NCBI GenBank assembly: GCA_964428075.1
Contig: CAYRWQ010000009.1
Coordinates: 1-27,838 of the forward strand
Origin: JAGOSP01 sp964428075
GTDB taxonomy: Bacteria > Patescibacteriota > Minisyncoccia > Moranbacterales > UBA1568
Length of the DNA: 27,838 bases
Direction: 5' to 3'
The notes under the pieces are model-generated. The model was not told the origin of the DNA. It made no database searches and saw only the letters and a list, made by a program, of their open reading frames with translations. A program made the position numbers and the translations under genes. Positions 5,918 to 14,596 of this stretch are shown piece by piece (the first letter of the stretch is position 1; each line of letters begins with the position of its first letter).

Positions 5918-8533
5918 ATGGCTATAGAAAAAATCCGTCGTCGTGATGGAGAAGTAATCCCGTTTGATCGAAAACGAATCGAACGGGCGCTCGAACTCGC
6001 ATGTGATGCTATTGGTAACACCGAAAAAACATTCATTCCGAATCTGACAGATGAGGTCATTAAGGATGTAGAGCGCGTTTACACGGAGATTTTCGTACAT
6101 CGGATACCCACGGTTGAGGATATCCAGGATATTGTCGAACGCGAGTTAGTCAAATCAAATCGGTTTGACCTGGCAAAAACCTATATTCTCTATCGGGAAG
6201 AACGCAAAAAAGAACGAGAGGAACGCCACGAGCGTCTTGTCAGAGAGTTTGAAGAAAAAACGCTCAAAGTGACTAAATCCGATGAGTCGAAGGAATACTT
6301 CGATATCAAAAAGCTACGCGTTGTCTTCGATCGAGCCGCTAAGGGTTATGAAGAGGAATGTCGTTTCGAAGACCTCATGGATTCCTTCAAAAAAAATCTG
6401 GTCGATGACATCAAAACATCTGATATCGAAACATTGTTAGTCAAAACATGTATTGATCTCGTTACCGTCGAAAATATCGCCTGGCAAAATGTAGCCGCGC
6501 GTATCCTGCTGGGAGGACTGTATAAGAAAGCCACCAAAAATCGTGGACTAGCGCAAAAAGATATCTATTCTGCTGCGGCATATAAAGCTCATTTTGACCT
6601 TTATATCGAAAAAGGCCTCTACTATAAAGACTTTTACAAATACTACTCCGAAGAGGATATTCTCGAGGCTGGAAAACACCTTTTGAAAGAAACCGATGAA
6701 CAGTACGAATACACCACGATTGTCTCTTTTATCAAAAGGTATCTACTCAATCCGAACAAGAGTATTCGTGAACTCCCACAAGAAATGTACCTTTCAATAG
6801 GGCTCTTTCTTGCTATTCCTGAGAAAAAAGACCGTCGTCTCGCGCTTGCACTCAAAATATACGAACACTGCTCACAACAGCGCATATCTCTCCCAACACC
6901 AACCCTCCTCAATGCCCGAACGAATTATCATCAACTCTCCAGCTGTTTTAAAATCAATGTCGATGATGATCTCAGAGGTATTTACCATGCGATAGAAAAC
7001 ATGGCACAAATATCAAAGTTTGGTGGTGGAGTCGGTGTCTATCTCGGAAACATTCGGGGTCGCGGTGGTTCAATCCGTGGGGTAAAAAATATGTCAGGCG
7101 GCGTCAATCCCTGGATTAAGGTTATCAATGATACCGCAATTGCCGTCAACCAACTCGGATCTCGCCTCGGAGCGATTTCTGTCACACTCGATATCTGGCA
7201 TCTTGATATCTACGACTTTCTTGATCTACAAACGGAAACTGGGGATATTCGCGCTAAAGCGTTTGATATTTTTCCTGCGGTCTCCATTCCTGACCTCTTC
7301 ATGAAACGTCTTGAAGCGGATCAAACGTGGACACTTTTCGATCCACACGAAATTACTCAGTACTACGGTAAAGCGCTCCAGGATCATTTTGAGACCGACT
7401 TTGATCACTTCTATGAAGAACTAGAACGTGATGAACGTCTTACTCTGCGCAAAATCGTCAACGCGAAAGAACTCTTCAAGAAATTTCTGAAAACAACCGT
7501 GGAAACCGGTATGCCGTATGTCTTTTTTCGCGATACCGTCAACCGTCTCAACCCAAACAAGCACGCGGGGCATATTTACTCAACACAGCTCTGCACGGAA
7601 ATCTGCCAAAACACATCTGCATCCAAATTTCTTGAAGAAACCGTGGAAAACGGAAAAGTGATACTCCGATATGAACCGGGCGATTTGGTCGTATGCAACT
7701 TAGCCTCCATCAATATCGCCACTGTTCATACGCCAGAAGTCATTGCAGATGTATTTCCCGTGCTCATGCGATTGCTCGATAACGTCATTACCCTCAATTA
7801 TTATCCGATCAAAGAAGCAGAACGTACTGCCATGAAATATCGGAGTGTCGGGGTCGGATACCTGGGTCTCGCCGAGTACCTCGCAACACACAAAATTGCC
7901 TATGATAGCGAGGAAGCACGTGTCGAAACAAACCGATTATTTGAACGATACGCATTCCACACCTATCGAGCATCAGTAAATCTGGCCCAAGAACGGGGCG
8001 CTTATTCTCTCTTTCCAGGAAGCGAGTACGCCAAGGGCACTCTTTTGGGACGCAAACTGGCTTGGTACGAAACAGAGACTCCTTTTGCTCAAGAATGGAA
8101 AACTCTCTTTCGGGATATGCAACAACACGGTGTGCGCTTCGCGTACCATACCGCTCCAGCCCCAAACACTTCTACTGCCGGGGTAGTCGGCACGACTGCC
8201 GCTCTGCTCCCCATTTACAAGCGCTATTTCATCGAAACGAATCTCTCGGCTCCAACGATCCGGGTAGCACCGAAACTCTCCAAGGAAAACTTCTGGTTCT
8301 ACAAAGAGTATATCCACATCGATATGCGAGATGTGATCGATTTGATCGCCGTAGCGTACCAATGGGTAGATCAATCAATCAGTTTCGAATGGATGATTGA
8401 TCCTTCACACGTAAGCCCGGCGCAACTCTATGGCTACTATCTCCAAGCCTGGCAAAAGGGAATTAAAACTGTGTACTATGTCCGTAGCCTCTCTGGCGAA
8501 GTCAAGGATGACTGTGTGAGTTGCAGTGGATAA
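5918..8533 (+). CDS. nrdA: Class I ribonucleotide reductase, alpha (catalytic) subunit
   Basis: The alpha subunit reduces ribonucleotides to deoxyribonucleotides using a radical supplied by NrdB. From the ATG at 5918 it is 871 aa. Residues about 1-95 are an ATP-cone with an intact RRDG motif. Residues about 113-200 resemble a second ATP-cone, aligning with the E. coli N-terminus, but SDESK replaces the RDG motif. The catalytic cysteines are C343 (LSSCF), C559 (LCTEI, with E561) and C593 (VVCNLASIN). PNTSTAGVVGTTAALLP is the phosphate-binding region, and the C-terminal CVSC pair (C866, C869) accepts electrons from thioredoxin or glutaredoxin. The residue matching E. coli N437 is Gln here. The start avoids a TTG-initiated extension into the intergenic region. 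There is no clear Shine-Dalgarno. Being class I, it needs oxygen-dependent radical formation. Confidence 0.95.
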   Translation: MAIEKIRRRDGEVIPFDRKRIERALELACDAIGNTEKTFIPNLTDEVIKDVERVYTEIFVHRIPTVEDIQDIVERELVKSNRFDLAKTYILYREERKKEREERHERLVREFEEKTLKVTKSDESKEYFDIKKLRVVFDRAAKGYEEECRFEDLMDSFKKNLVDDIKTSDIETLLVKTCIDLVTVENIAWQNVAARILLGGLYKKATKNRGLAQKDIYSAAAYKAHFDLYIEKGLYYKDFYKYYSEEDILEAGKHLLKETDEQYEYTTIVSFIKRYLLNPNKSIRELPQEMYLSIGLFLAIPEKKDRRLALALKIYEHCSQQRISLPTPTLLNARTNYHQLSSCFKINVDDDLRGIYHAIENMAQISKFGGGVGVYLGNIRGRGGSIRGVKNMSGGVNPWIKVINDTAIAVNQLGSRLGAISVTLDIWHLDIYDFLDLQTETGDIRAKAFDIFPAVSIPDLFMKRLEADQTWTLFDPHEITQYYGKALQDHFETDFDHFYEELERDERLTLRKIVNAKELFKKFLKTTVETGMPYVFFRDTVNRLNPNKHAGHIYSTQLCTEICQNTSASKFLEETVENGKVILRYEPGDLVVCNLASINIATVHTPEVIADVFPVLMRLLDNVITLNYYPIKEAERTAMKYRSVGVGYLGLAEYLATHKIAYDSEEARVETNRLFERYAFHTYRASVNLAQERGAYSLFPGSEYAKGTLLGRKLAWYETETPFAQEWKTLFRDMQQHGVRFAYHTAPAPNTSTAGVVGTTAALLPIYKRYFIETNLSAPTIRVAPKLSKENFWFYKEYIHIDMRDVIDLIAVAYQWVDQSISFEWMIDPSHVSPAQLYGYYLQAWQKGIKTVYYVRSLSGEVKDDCVSCSG

Positions 8534-8605
8534 GTTTCTCTTGCTGAGACGAGCCACACACTCCTCTTGATTACTCATTATTCGTGATTCTATGAACGCT
8601 TTCCT

Positions 8606-9649
8606 ATGACTGAAACCCTCCATGCCAACCCGCTCTTCAATCCAAAAGGTGATGACAGCACCGAGCACCGCAGCATCATTAAAGGTTCAACTACCGGCCT
8701 CTTTAACTTGAATGCTACCAAGTATCCATGGGCCAAATCACTGTATCAGGTCATGATCGGAAACTTTTGGGTACCCGAAAAGGTGTCTGGCCTCAAAGAT
8801 GATGCTCGCATGTTTCACGGAGAGCTCTCATCCGAAGAACAACGCGCCTACAAAGGTATTCTTTCCTTTCTCATCTTTCTTGACTCCATCCAAACCGTCA
8901 ACCTCCCACATTTTTCCGATTACATTACTTCGCCAGAAGTGAATCTCATTCTCGCCATCCAGGCTTATCAAGAAGCTATACACTCACAATCCTACGCCAC
9001 CATTCTTGAAACCGTAGTCGACAGCAAAGAACGGGATGAAATCTACTATTTCTGGAGAAATGACGCAGTACTGTTGAAACGAAACAATTATATCGGTCAA
9101 ATCTACCAAGACTTCATTGACACGCCTTCGGATCACAATTTCTTCCGTGGTATCGTGGCGAATTTCCTCCTCGAATCCATCTATTTTTACAATGGATTCG
9201 CCTTCTTCGATACCCTGGTATACCACATGAAAATGCTCGCTACCGGTCGTATGATTGCTTACATCCGTCGCGATGAACTCACTCATGTGACTATCTTTTC
9301 CAACCTCATTCGTGACATCAAAAAGGAATTCCCATCTCTCTACGATGAAAAACTCATTCTCAGCATGATGAGCGAAGCGGTCACACAAGAAATCGAGTGG
9401 GGCAAGCATATTTTGAGCGATCGTATTCCGGGTATCAACGGCGCAACAACAGAGAGTTATACCCGTTGGCTTGCGAATAAACGTCTTGCGATGCTGAATA
9501 TCAATCCACTCTATCCCGAAGCCATCGAGAATCCCTATAAGCATCTCGAACGCCTCCAGGACGTAAATGGTGACAAAGGAAACTTTTTCGAAACTACCGT
9601 AGTCAACTATACTCAGTCGTCCAGTATGAATGGGAGTTGGGAGTTTTGA
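8606..9649 (+). CDS. nrdB: Class I ribonucleotide reductase, beta (radical) subunit
   Basis: The beta subunit holds the dimetal centre and tyrosyl radical that start catalysis in NrdA. The 347-aa ferritin-like protein keeps all expected residues: D93 (LDSIQ), E123 and H126 (QEAIHSQSY), radical tyrosine Y130, E190 (LLESIYFYNGF), and E224 with H227 (RRDELTHV). The radical tyrosine is present, unlike in class Ic proteins. The C-terminal tail ending in WEF would dock on NrdA. It lies 72 bp after nrdA on the same strand. A weak promoter-like pair (TTGATT, 18 bp, TATGAA) is in the gap. A modest hairpin terminator follows at 9684. Confidence 0.95.
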   Translation: MTETLHANPLFNPKGDDSTEHRSIIKGSTTGLFNLNATKYPWAKSLYQVMIGNFWVPEKVSGLKDDARMFHGELSSEEQRAYKGILSFLIFLDSIQTVNLPHFSDYITSPEVNLILAIQAYQEAIHSQSYATILETVVDSKERDEIYYFWRNDAVLLKRNNYIGQIYQDFIDTPSDHNFFRGIVANFLLESIYFYNGFAFFDTLVYHMKMLATGRMIAYIRRDELTHVTIFSNLIRDIKKEFPSLYDEKLILSMMSEAVTQEIEWGKHILSDRIPGINGATTESYTRWLANKRLAMLNINPLYPEAIENPYKHLERLQDVNGDKGNFFETTVVNYTQSSSMNGSWEF

Positions 9650-9683
9650 TTTCAACCACCGTCCAATACCGACAAGCATAAAT

Positions 9684-9717
9684 GAATCCTCAAAACAAAG
9701 GATTCCTTTTGTTTTTA
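9684..9717 (+). terminator. Weak intrinsic terminator after nrdB
   Basis: GAATCC/GGATTC (6-bp stem, 10-base loop) is followed by a T-rich stretch. It is about 35 bp after the nrdB stop. The stem is short, so read-through is plausible. Confidence 0.5.
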
Positions 9718-9738
9718 AAAAGAAATTCATGATATACT
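9709..9738 (+). promoter_or_regulatory. Candidate promoter of the pilin/peptidase fusion gene
   Basis: TTGTTT (9709-9714), an 18-bp spacer, then TATACT (9733-9738). A start near 9745 would leave only about 8 nt before the ATG at 9753, so the transcript would be nearly leaderless. The -35 is weak and overlaps the terminator T-run. Confidence 0.5.
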
Positions 9739-9752
9739 GAGAAAAAATAACT

Positions 9753-10988
9753 ATGCGTTCGATATATTTTTCTTCTGTTTGTCTGTCGGTTGTGTTTTTT
9801 TTCGGTTTTCTGATTGCTATACCAAGTGTGCAAGCGGAAGTATTCACTCCAGACGAATGCGCGGCCGTGCTTGGCGCCTGTAAACGTTCATTTTTTGGGA
9901 GTGATTGCTCGGATAACGAAACGGCGGTAGCAAGGTGCAATGAGGGCGTCAAAAGCTGTTGTAAAATCGTCAGAAATTCTGACGGGGATATACTCACTGG
10001 AGACGCTGCTCTGGCTGAATTTCAACGGGATATGAGCTCAGGTACTTATACCACCGTCCTCGACCAGGCCCGAGCAAGAGCAGCTGATCGGACTCGATCA
10101 GGTGCTTCTGGATCGTCATCTTCAGGATCAGGCGATACTGGATCAGGTGCTTCTGGATCGTCATCCGATAGCGGCGGCGGATCCGCAGCCACAAGCGGGA
10201 ACACATCTCTCACCAACCTCAACTACACGCTCCTCGAAAGAATCCCTGGTCAGGAAGATGCCGGCGGAAAACTCCCTGATTATATCCGCGCGCTGCTCAA
10301 TGCCTCACTCGTTATCATCGTGCTTTCAGCAGTCTTTATGATAACGGTTGGGGGATTCTTATTACTTACAAGTGCAGGAAACACTTCAAAGGCAAAAAGT
10401 GCCAAAGATATTATCACAGACGCAGTTCTTGGGCTCATTCTTGCCCTGATTTCATACCTGATCCTCTACGTGATTAATCCCGATCTTGTCACACTGCGTA
10501 TCGATCAATTCTCTACGAGCGCGCCCATAGCCGCACCCCAATCCGTAACCGGAGCCGCTGTTCCCACCACCACATCTTCTGGAGATACCTACACCCACGC
10601 TGAAGCTGCTGCCGCTCTGAGTGCCAAGGGTATTCCTGTCACAAGTACCGGAAGATGCAGCGATCAAAACAATAAAAGCTGTACCAGCCTCGAAAAAATC
10701 CCCAAAAGCACGATTGCTAATGTCATTGCGCTCAAAGAAAAAACGGGTTGTGCGTTCAATGTGACCGGCGGTACTGAAACCGGACACTCAGCACATGGTT
10801 CAGGAAAACCAGTCGTTGATCTCAATGAATCTCCTTGTCTTGAACAAGTATTCCGCAATCAAAAATCCAGTCTGGCTAGTCAGTATAATATTAAAGCCAT
10901 ATGCGCTGACCGAGATAGCCGGGAAGCTGCGCATAGTTGTACATATGTAGAGGCAGTTCCGCATTTCCATGTCCAATTTTCCAATTAA
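9753..10988 (+). CDS. Exported pilin-like (TrbC/VirB2-type) and M15-peptidase-like fusion protein
   Basis: This 411-aa protein has an unusual domain order. A signal peptide occupies residues 1-28 (ending VQA). A cysteine-rich segment follows (C36, C43, C52, C62, C69, C70). Residues 117-145 are a Ser/Gly-rich linker encoded by perfect DNA repeats. Two transmembrane helices lie at about 182-206 and 220-241, separated by a short basic loop (TSKAKSAKD); this is the layout of TrbC/VirB2 and Mbov_0395-type pilin-like proteins. After a Ser/Thr/Pro linker, residues about 281-411 resemble a D-Ala-D-Ala carboxypeptidase (M15) domain, with likely zinc residues H348 and D356 (HSAHGSGKPVVDL) and H404/H406 (PHFHVQF). 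It may anchor wall-cutting activity at a secretion or pilus-like site; that is inference. The downstream propeller gene starts 9 bp later. Confidence 0.8.
   Translation: MRSIYFSSVCLSVVFFFGFLIAIPSVQAEVFTPDECAAVLGACKRSFFGSDCSDNETAVARCNEGVKSCCKIVRNSDGDILTGDAALAEFQRDMSSGTYTTVLDQARARAADRTRSGASGSSSSGSGDTGSGASGSSSDSGGGSAATSGNTSLTNLNYTLLERIPGQEDAGGKLPDYIRALLNASLVIIVLSAVFMITVGGFLLLTSAGNTSKAKSAKDIITDAVLGLILALISYLILYVINPDLVTLRIDQFSTSAPIAAPQSVTGAAVPTTTSSGDTYTHAEAAAALSAKGIPVTSTGRCSDQNNKSCTSLEKIPKSTIANVIALKEKTGCAFNVTGGTETGHSAHGSGKPVVDLNESPCLEQVFRNQKSSLASQYNIKAICADRDSREAAHSCTYVEAVPHFHVQFSN
10096..10165 (+). repeat. Perfect 25-bp direct repeats encoding the Ser/Gly linker
   Basis: Two identical 25-bp copies occupy 10096-10120 and 10141-10165, a 45-bp period that keeps the reading frame. 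They encode the SGASGSS-type linker. Such repeats allow in-frame length change by slippage or recombination. Confidence 0.9.
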
Positions 10989-10997
10989 TTTGTTGCC

Positions 10998-12137
10998 ATG
11001 AAGATTTTCTTTGGTACAGTGACAAGTATTTTCGTCATTCTCCTGCTTTTCTGGGGAGTGTATAATTTCAGGTTTAAACACAACGCTTCAATACCGACTA
11101 TTTCGGGCGGATCGATTATTCAAGAAACTTCTTCGCTTGGTGCCCTCAATCCGGGCGGAAAAAATATAGCCCCCATCCTGACCGAACGCGTCCTCAGCGC
11201 CACTGCCAATGACCAGCATCTCCTCTACTTTTCTCTCGATGAAGACGCCTTCCGAAAATCCAACCTGGATGGGAAAAACAAAGAAACACTACTCTCTCAT
11301 CTCCCTGGAACTCCTCTGCGCATCTCTTGGTCGCCATCGCGAGAAAAAGCACTAGTGCAACTCAAACAATCAGGCGGATTAAGTCCCTGGTATATGGCTG
11401 ACTTGACGCTCAAAACCCTGACCCCACTCAAATCGGAAATATCTCGGGTCATTTGGGACAATACAGGAAGTAGAATTTTCTACCTCTACACTGATCCACA
11501 AACAAAAGAACGAACTCTGAACGCTGCCTCACCAGACGGGAGTGGCTGGAAAAATCTCATCACGCTCGGCACAAAAGACTTTTTCCTAGCCTCGGTTCCC
11601 TCGAGTATTCTGGTAAGTTACTGGGAACGCCCAAGAGCAAGAGACGCGTCATCGCTTTCGACCATTTCACTCACCGGTACCGCCCCTTCGGTCCTTATCT
11701 CCAATCAATTAGGAGCTGATTTTCTCTGGGCACCAACAGGAGATAAGATACTCATGAGCTCTACCGATCCGCACGATCCAAGCAGGTCCAAACTGACAGT
11801 CACCAATGAATCTGGCGGGGAACAACATGTCCTAGAAAATGCCTCTACTCTCATTAATAAGACAACATGGTCAAAAAATGGGCAAACGCTCTACTATGCT
11901 CTCCCTGGAGCGTTGCCTGAATCAACCATTCTTCCAGATGATTATTTTGACAAAAATCTCCATTCGCAGGATTCTTTCTGGAAAATAGATGTCACGAGTA
12001 ACAAGGCTGAGCGGCTGGTTGACTTGAAAGATCTCGTGGAATCATATGATGCTACCAACCTCTTTCTTTCTCCTCGCGAAGATACGCTCTTATTCATCGA
12101 GCGCAAAAATCAAAAACTATACTCTATCGACCTCTAA
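10998..12137 (+). CDS. Membrane-anchored TolB/WD40-like beta-propeller protein
   Basis: This 379-aa protein begins with one hydrophobic segment (residues 4-22) that is either an uncleaved anchor or a signal. The rest is made of repeated short strands with the S/T-W-S-P/N-x-G-x-x-(I/L)-(L/Y) pattern of TolB-like or DPP-IV-like propellers: ISWSPSREKALV, VIWDNTGSRIFYLY, FLWAPTGDKILMSS and TTWSKNGQTLYYAL, ending in FLSPREDTLLFI. It is probably extracytoplasmic and binding rather than catalytic, since no catalytic motif is seen. It follows the pilin/peptidase fusion by 9 bp, so the two are probably co-expressed and may work in one envelope complex. Its stop overlaps the stop of the convergent O-antigen ligase gene by 4 bp (CTAA). 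Confidence 0.8.
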   Translation: MKIFFGTVTSIFVILLLFWGVYNFRFKHNASIPTISGGSIIQETSSLGALNPGGKNIAPILTERVLSATANDQHLLYFSLDEDAFRKSNLDGKNKETLLSHLPGTPLRISWSPSREKALVQLKQSGGLSPWYMADLTLKTLTPLKSEISRVIWDNTGSRIFYLYTDPQTKERTLNAASPDGSGWKNLITLGTKDFFLASVPSSILVSYWERPRARDASSLSTISLTGTAPSVLISNQLGADFLWAPTGDKILMSSTDPHDPSRSKLTVTNESGGEQHVLENASTLINKTTWSKNGQTLYYALPGALPESTILPDDYFDKNLHSQDSFWKIDVTSNKAERLVDLKDLVESYDATNLFLSPREDTLLFIERKNQKLYSIDL

Positions 12138-13348
12138 GAGCTTTTTGTCTCTTCTTGAGAAAACAGAGCCGCAAAAAACGCCAGTTCAAACCAGAGAAGA
12201 AAACAAAGGTCTGCGCGAAAATACGGAACATCGAAAATGCTGACAATCAAACACCCGAATAAAAGTGTCAAAGAGAGGGATTGTTCCCTCCCAAAACGTC
12301 CCAATCCACAAAAAACAGCTTTACCAAAAGCCCAGAGAAGCCACAGACACACACCCACTCCAAGCACACCGGAAGCCAGCCAAATAGCTAAGAAGAAGTT
12401 ATGAGAATGTGGCACAGCCCATTCTAGATAAGGTGGATAGAAACGCTGATATTCCAAATACACCTCCTGAAAACGGCCTGGCCCAATACCAAAGAGCGGG
12501 GAATCATCGATCATCTGTATTGCGGATGTCCAGATCATCTGCCTTGATGAGAAAGAAGATCGCTCTTGACCGGTCACTAGCGAAGTCCATTTGTCCGTTC
12601 TTCCTTCCAAAAATACAAGACCGAGTACCAAAAAAGAAAGAATTACGACACCGACACTCTTGATCTGATATCTGGGCTTCCGAGAAGCGCGTATCCAATA
12701 TACCCAGCTAAAGAAAGCAAGTGCACCGATAAGTGCGCCAAAAACGCTATAAGAACGAGTTAAAATAAGCGTTAGAGTCACCACTGCCAACGCGCTTTTC
12801 TCAAGGAATCCTTTCGAATACCCCGAAATTCCGTGCACCCACCACATCACGGCACCCGGAAGTAGAAGCATGGCGAGTAAATTCGGCGAGTCAAACCATG
12901 CCTGAAGACGATGGTCGTAAGTAAACAAATCCGCACTGATACTCCAAATAAGTGCCACTCCAGCAACAGAGACCGTCATCATCCGTACATGCCAAAGAGA
13001 ACGAGCTCGATACTCACGATACAGCAAACATGACAGGGAAAGCCACCCGAACAACATCGGAAAAACAAAAAAGCTCTTTATTTGACCAAGACCGACTAGT
13101 GTATGTGGATTCATCCCATAGGCTACAAGCACTCCCAAAAGAAGCGCTCCTGCACCCAAGACCATGCGACGTACCAGTACCACCCGTAACATCTCGGTGC
13201 TGCTACTGGTCACAAAGAATGGGAGCGCTCCTAGAAGCACTATTTCGAGTGGATATATCGGTACTCCAAAAAAGAGAAACTGTATGGAAGCGAACGGAAT
13301 AAGCCAAATACAGACAACAAGAAATAAAAAGAGTTTATTCTGTACCAT
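12134..13348 (-). CDS. O-antigen ligase / Wzy-type polymerase family protein (copy 2)
   Basis: This 404-aa polytopic membrane protein has roughly ten to twelve hydrophobic segments. The family signature is in a large loop near the C-terminus: FGIGPGRFQEVYLEYQ, then VPHSHNFFLAIW. The WaaL/Wzy_C pattern is G-x-G-x-x, a loop, then a conserved HN before a helix. Family members ligate or polymerise lipid-linked sugars on the outer face of the membrane. In a probably monoderm cell a polymerase, or a ligase to another acceptor, is more likely than a lipopolysaccharide ligase. It overlaps the upstream paralogue by 14 nt, which suggests coupled translation. It is the last gene of the long minus-strand run and converges on the propeller gene. 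Confidence 0.85.
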   Translation of the reverse strand: MVQNKLFLFLVVCIWLIPFASIQFLFFGVPIYPLEIVLLGALPFFVTSSSTEMLRVVLVRRMVLGAGALLLGVLVAYGMNPHTLVGLGQIKSFFVFPMLFGWLSLSCLLYREYRARSLWHVRMMTVSVAGVALIWSISADLFTYDHRLQAWFDSPNLLAMLLLPGAVMWWVHGISGYSKGFLEKSALAVVTLTLILTRSYSVFGALIGALAFFSWVYWIRASRKPRYQIKSVGVVILSFLVLGLVFLEGRTDKWTSLVTGQERSSFSSRQMIWTSAIQMIDDSPLFGIGPGRFQEVYLEYQRFYPPYLEWAVPHSHNFFLAIWLASGVLGVGVCLWLLWAFGKAVFCGLGRFGREQSLSLTLLFGCLIVSIFDVPYFRADLCFLLWFELAFFAALFSQEETKSS

Positions 13349-14594
13349 AACGTGTATTTCCGAGAGCTAAAATAAAAAGCCATGCCGGCAATACCTGCAC
13401 GGAAAAAATGGGTGTTTCAACCAGAGAGTGACCAAAAAAAATAAGTAACGAAGCGAAAATAGCTAAAGAAAAGCCATTTTTTGTTTGCCTCCAATGTCCA
13501 TGTATCGTACGTATCGTCAAAAAGTAAAAAAGAGCCAAGAAAAAGGCCCCTCCCAAACCTATTTCAACAGCCATATCCAACCAAAGATTGTGTACATAAA
13601 TCGGCTCGCGTTCTCCTGCTGATGGCTTCACGACCAAAGGATAGTTTCCCAAGCCAACACCAAATACAGGATGTACACGTATATGTTCTATCGCCTCACG
13701 ATACAACACGAGTCGTGTAGACACAGAACTATCATCCATCGAAAATCCTGACCACAAACGATCCATTATAGGGTTGGGAGTCACAATAAAGAGAAAGAGA
13801 AGAGCAAGACCGGAAAGAACCTGTTTCAACCAGGCAGACCAACTCCCAAAAAAACAAACTGCTACTCCACAAGAAGCGACTAATAAACCAAGATACGCTC
13901 CACGTGAAAAGGTGAGGAGATCGACGGTAAAAATCAAGATTGCGAGAACCACCCAGAACACCGACCGTTCCCGCCAAGCAAAAAATACCGCCAATGGTAA
14001 AGCTAAACCCAAAAAGAAGGCATGCATGTGTGGATCAGGGAAGAAAGCAGAGGCTCGCATCACGGTTGCTCCTGATACATGTACGAGTAAACTCGGATAT
14101 TCTGCTACGACAGACCCGAATGTCTTCCCGAGAAAAAAAGGAAGTAGGAATCGAGTCCAAAATGAAAAAAGTGCTTCTACAGAAACAAAAAATTGCAGCC
14201 AAAACTGTATCAATCCTACTCCTGCCGAACCAAGAGCACCAAAGACGAAAGCACGAGTCAAAAAAGTAGCGCTCTCTCTCCCGCTCCGGAGGAACTCCGA
14301 AAAAACAAAATACAGTGGAAAGAATGAGACAAAAAACAAAAGTTTTCGGACAGCCCATGACGTTTCCTCAGCAACCAAAACCGATACAATCAGAAAAAAA
14401 CAGAAAGAAAGGAGTAACCAAGATCTGAAGTTCCATTCGATAGAGAGGTGCCGAGTGACCACGCCCTTCCAAAACCAAAAAAGAATCAGACACACCGATA
14501 CAGCCCGTATCAGCGGTAAATCAATACCCTCTGCGGGTGACAAAGCAAACTGGAACGGGAGGATAAAAAGAAATAACCACAAAAAGAGAGCCAT
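13335..14594 (-). CDS. O-antigen ligase / Wzy-type polymerase family protein (copy 1)
   Basis: From the ATG at 14592-14594 this is a 419-aa polytopic membrane protein. The family loop is clear: VFGVGLGNYPLVV, then EPIYVHNLWLDMAVEIGLGG, with the conserved HN. The frame stays open upstream to 14810, but that part overlaps the glycosyltransferase gene and reads as polar, low-complexity sequence. The ATG two bases after that gene's TGA stop is the natural start. It sits in tandem with a second, divergent copy (12134-13348), suggesting one polymerase and one ligase, or two acceptors. Together with the flippase and glycosyltransferases it belongs to a surface-polysaccharide pathway. Confidence 0.87.
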   Translation of the reverse strand: MALFLWLFLFILPFQFALSPAEGIDLPLIRAVSVCLILFWFWKGVVTRHLSIEWNFRSWLLLSFCFFLIVSVLVAEETSWAVRKLLFFVSFFPLYFVFSEFLRSGRESATFLTRAFVFGALGSAGVGLIQFWLQFFVSVEALFSFWTRFLLPFFLGKTFGSVVAEYPSLLVHVSGATVMRASAFFPDPHMHAFFLGLALPLAVFFAWRERSVFWVVLAILIFTVDLLTFSRGAYLGLLVASCGVAVCFFGSWSAWLKQVLSGLALLFLFIVTPNPIMDRLWSGFSMDDSSVSTRLVLYREAIEHIRVHPVFGVGLGNYPLVVKPSAGEREPIYVHNLWLDMAVEIGLGGAFFLALFYFLTIRTIHGHWRQTKNGFSLAIFASLLIFFGHSLVETPIFSVQVLPAWLFILALGNTRYGTE

Positions 14595-14596
14595 AT

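Noticed and set aside
8984..9997. Long minus-strand open frame (337 codons) across nrdB
   Set aside because: It is the antisense of a gene with every NrdB active-site residue intact, and runs into the next gene.
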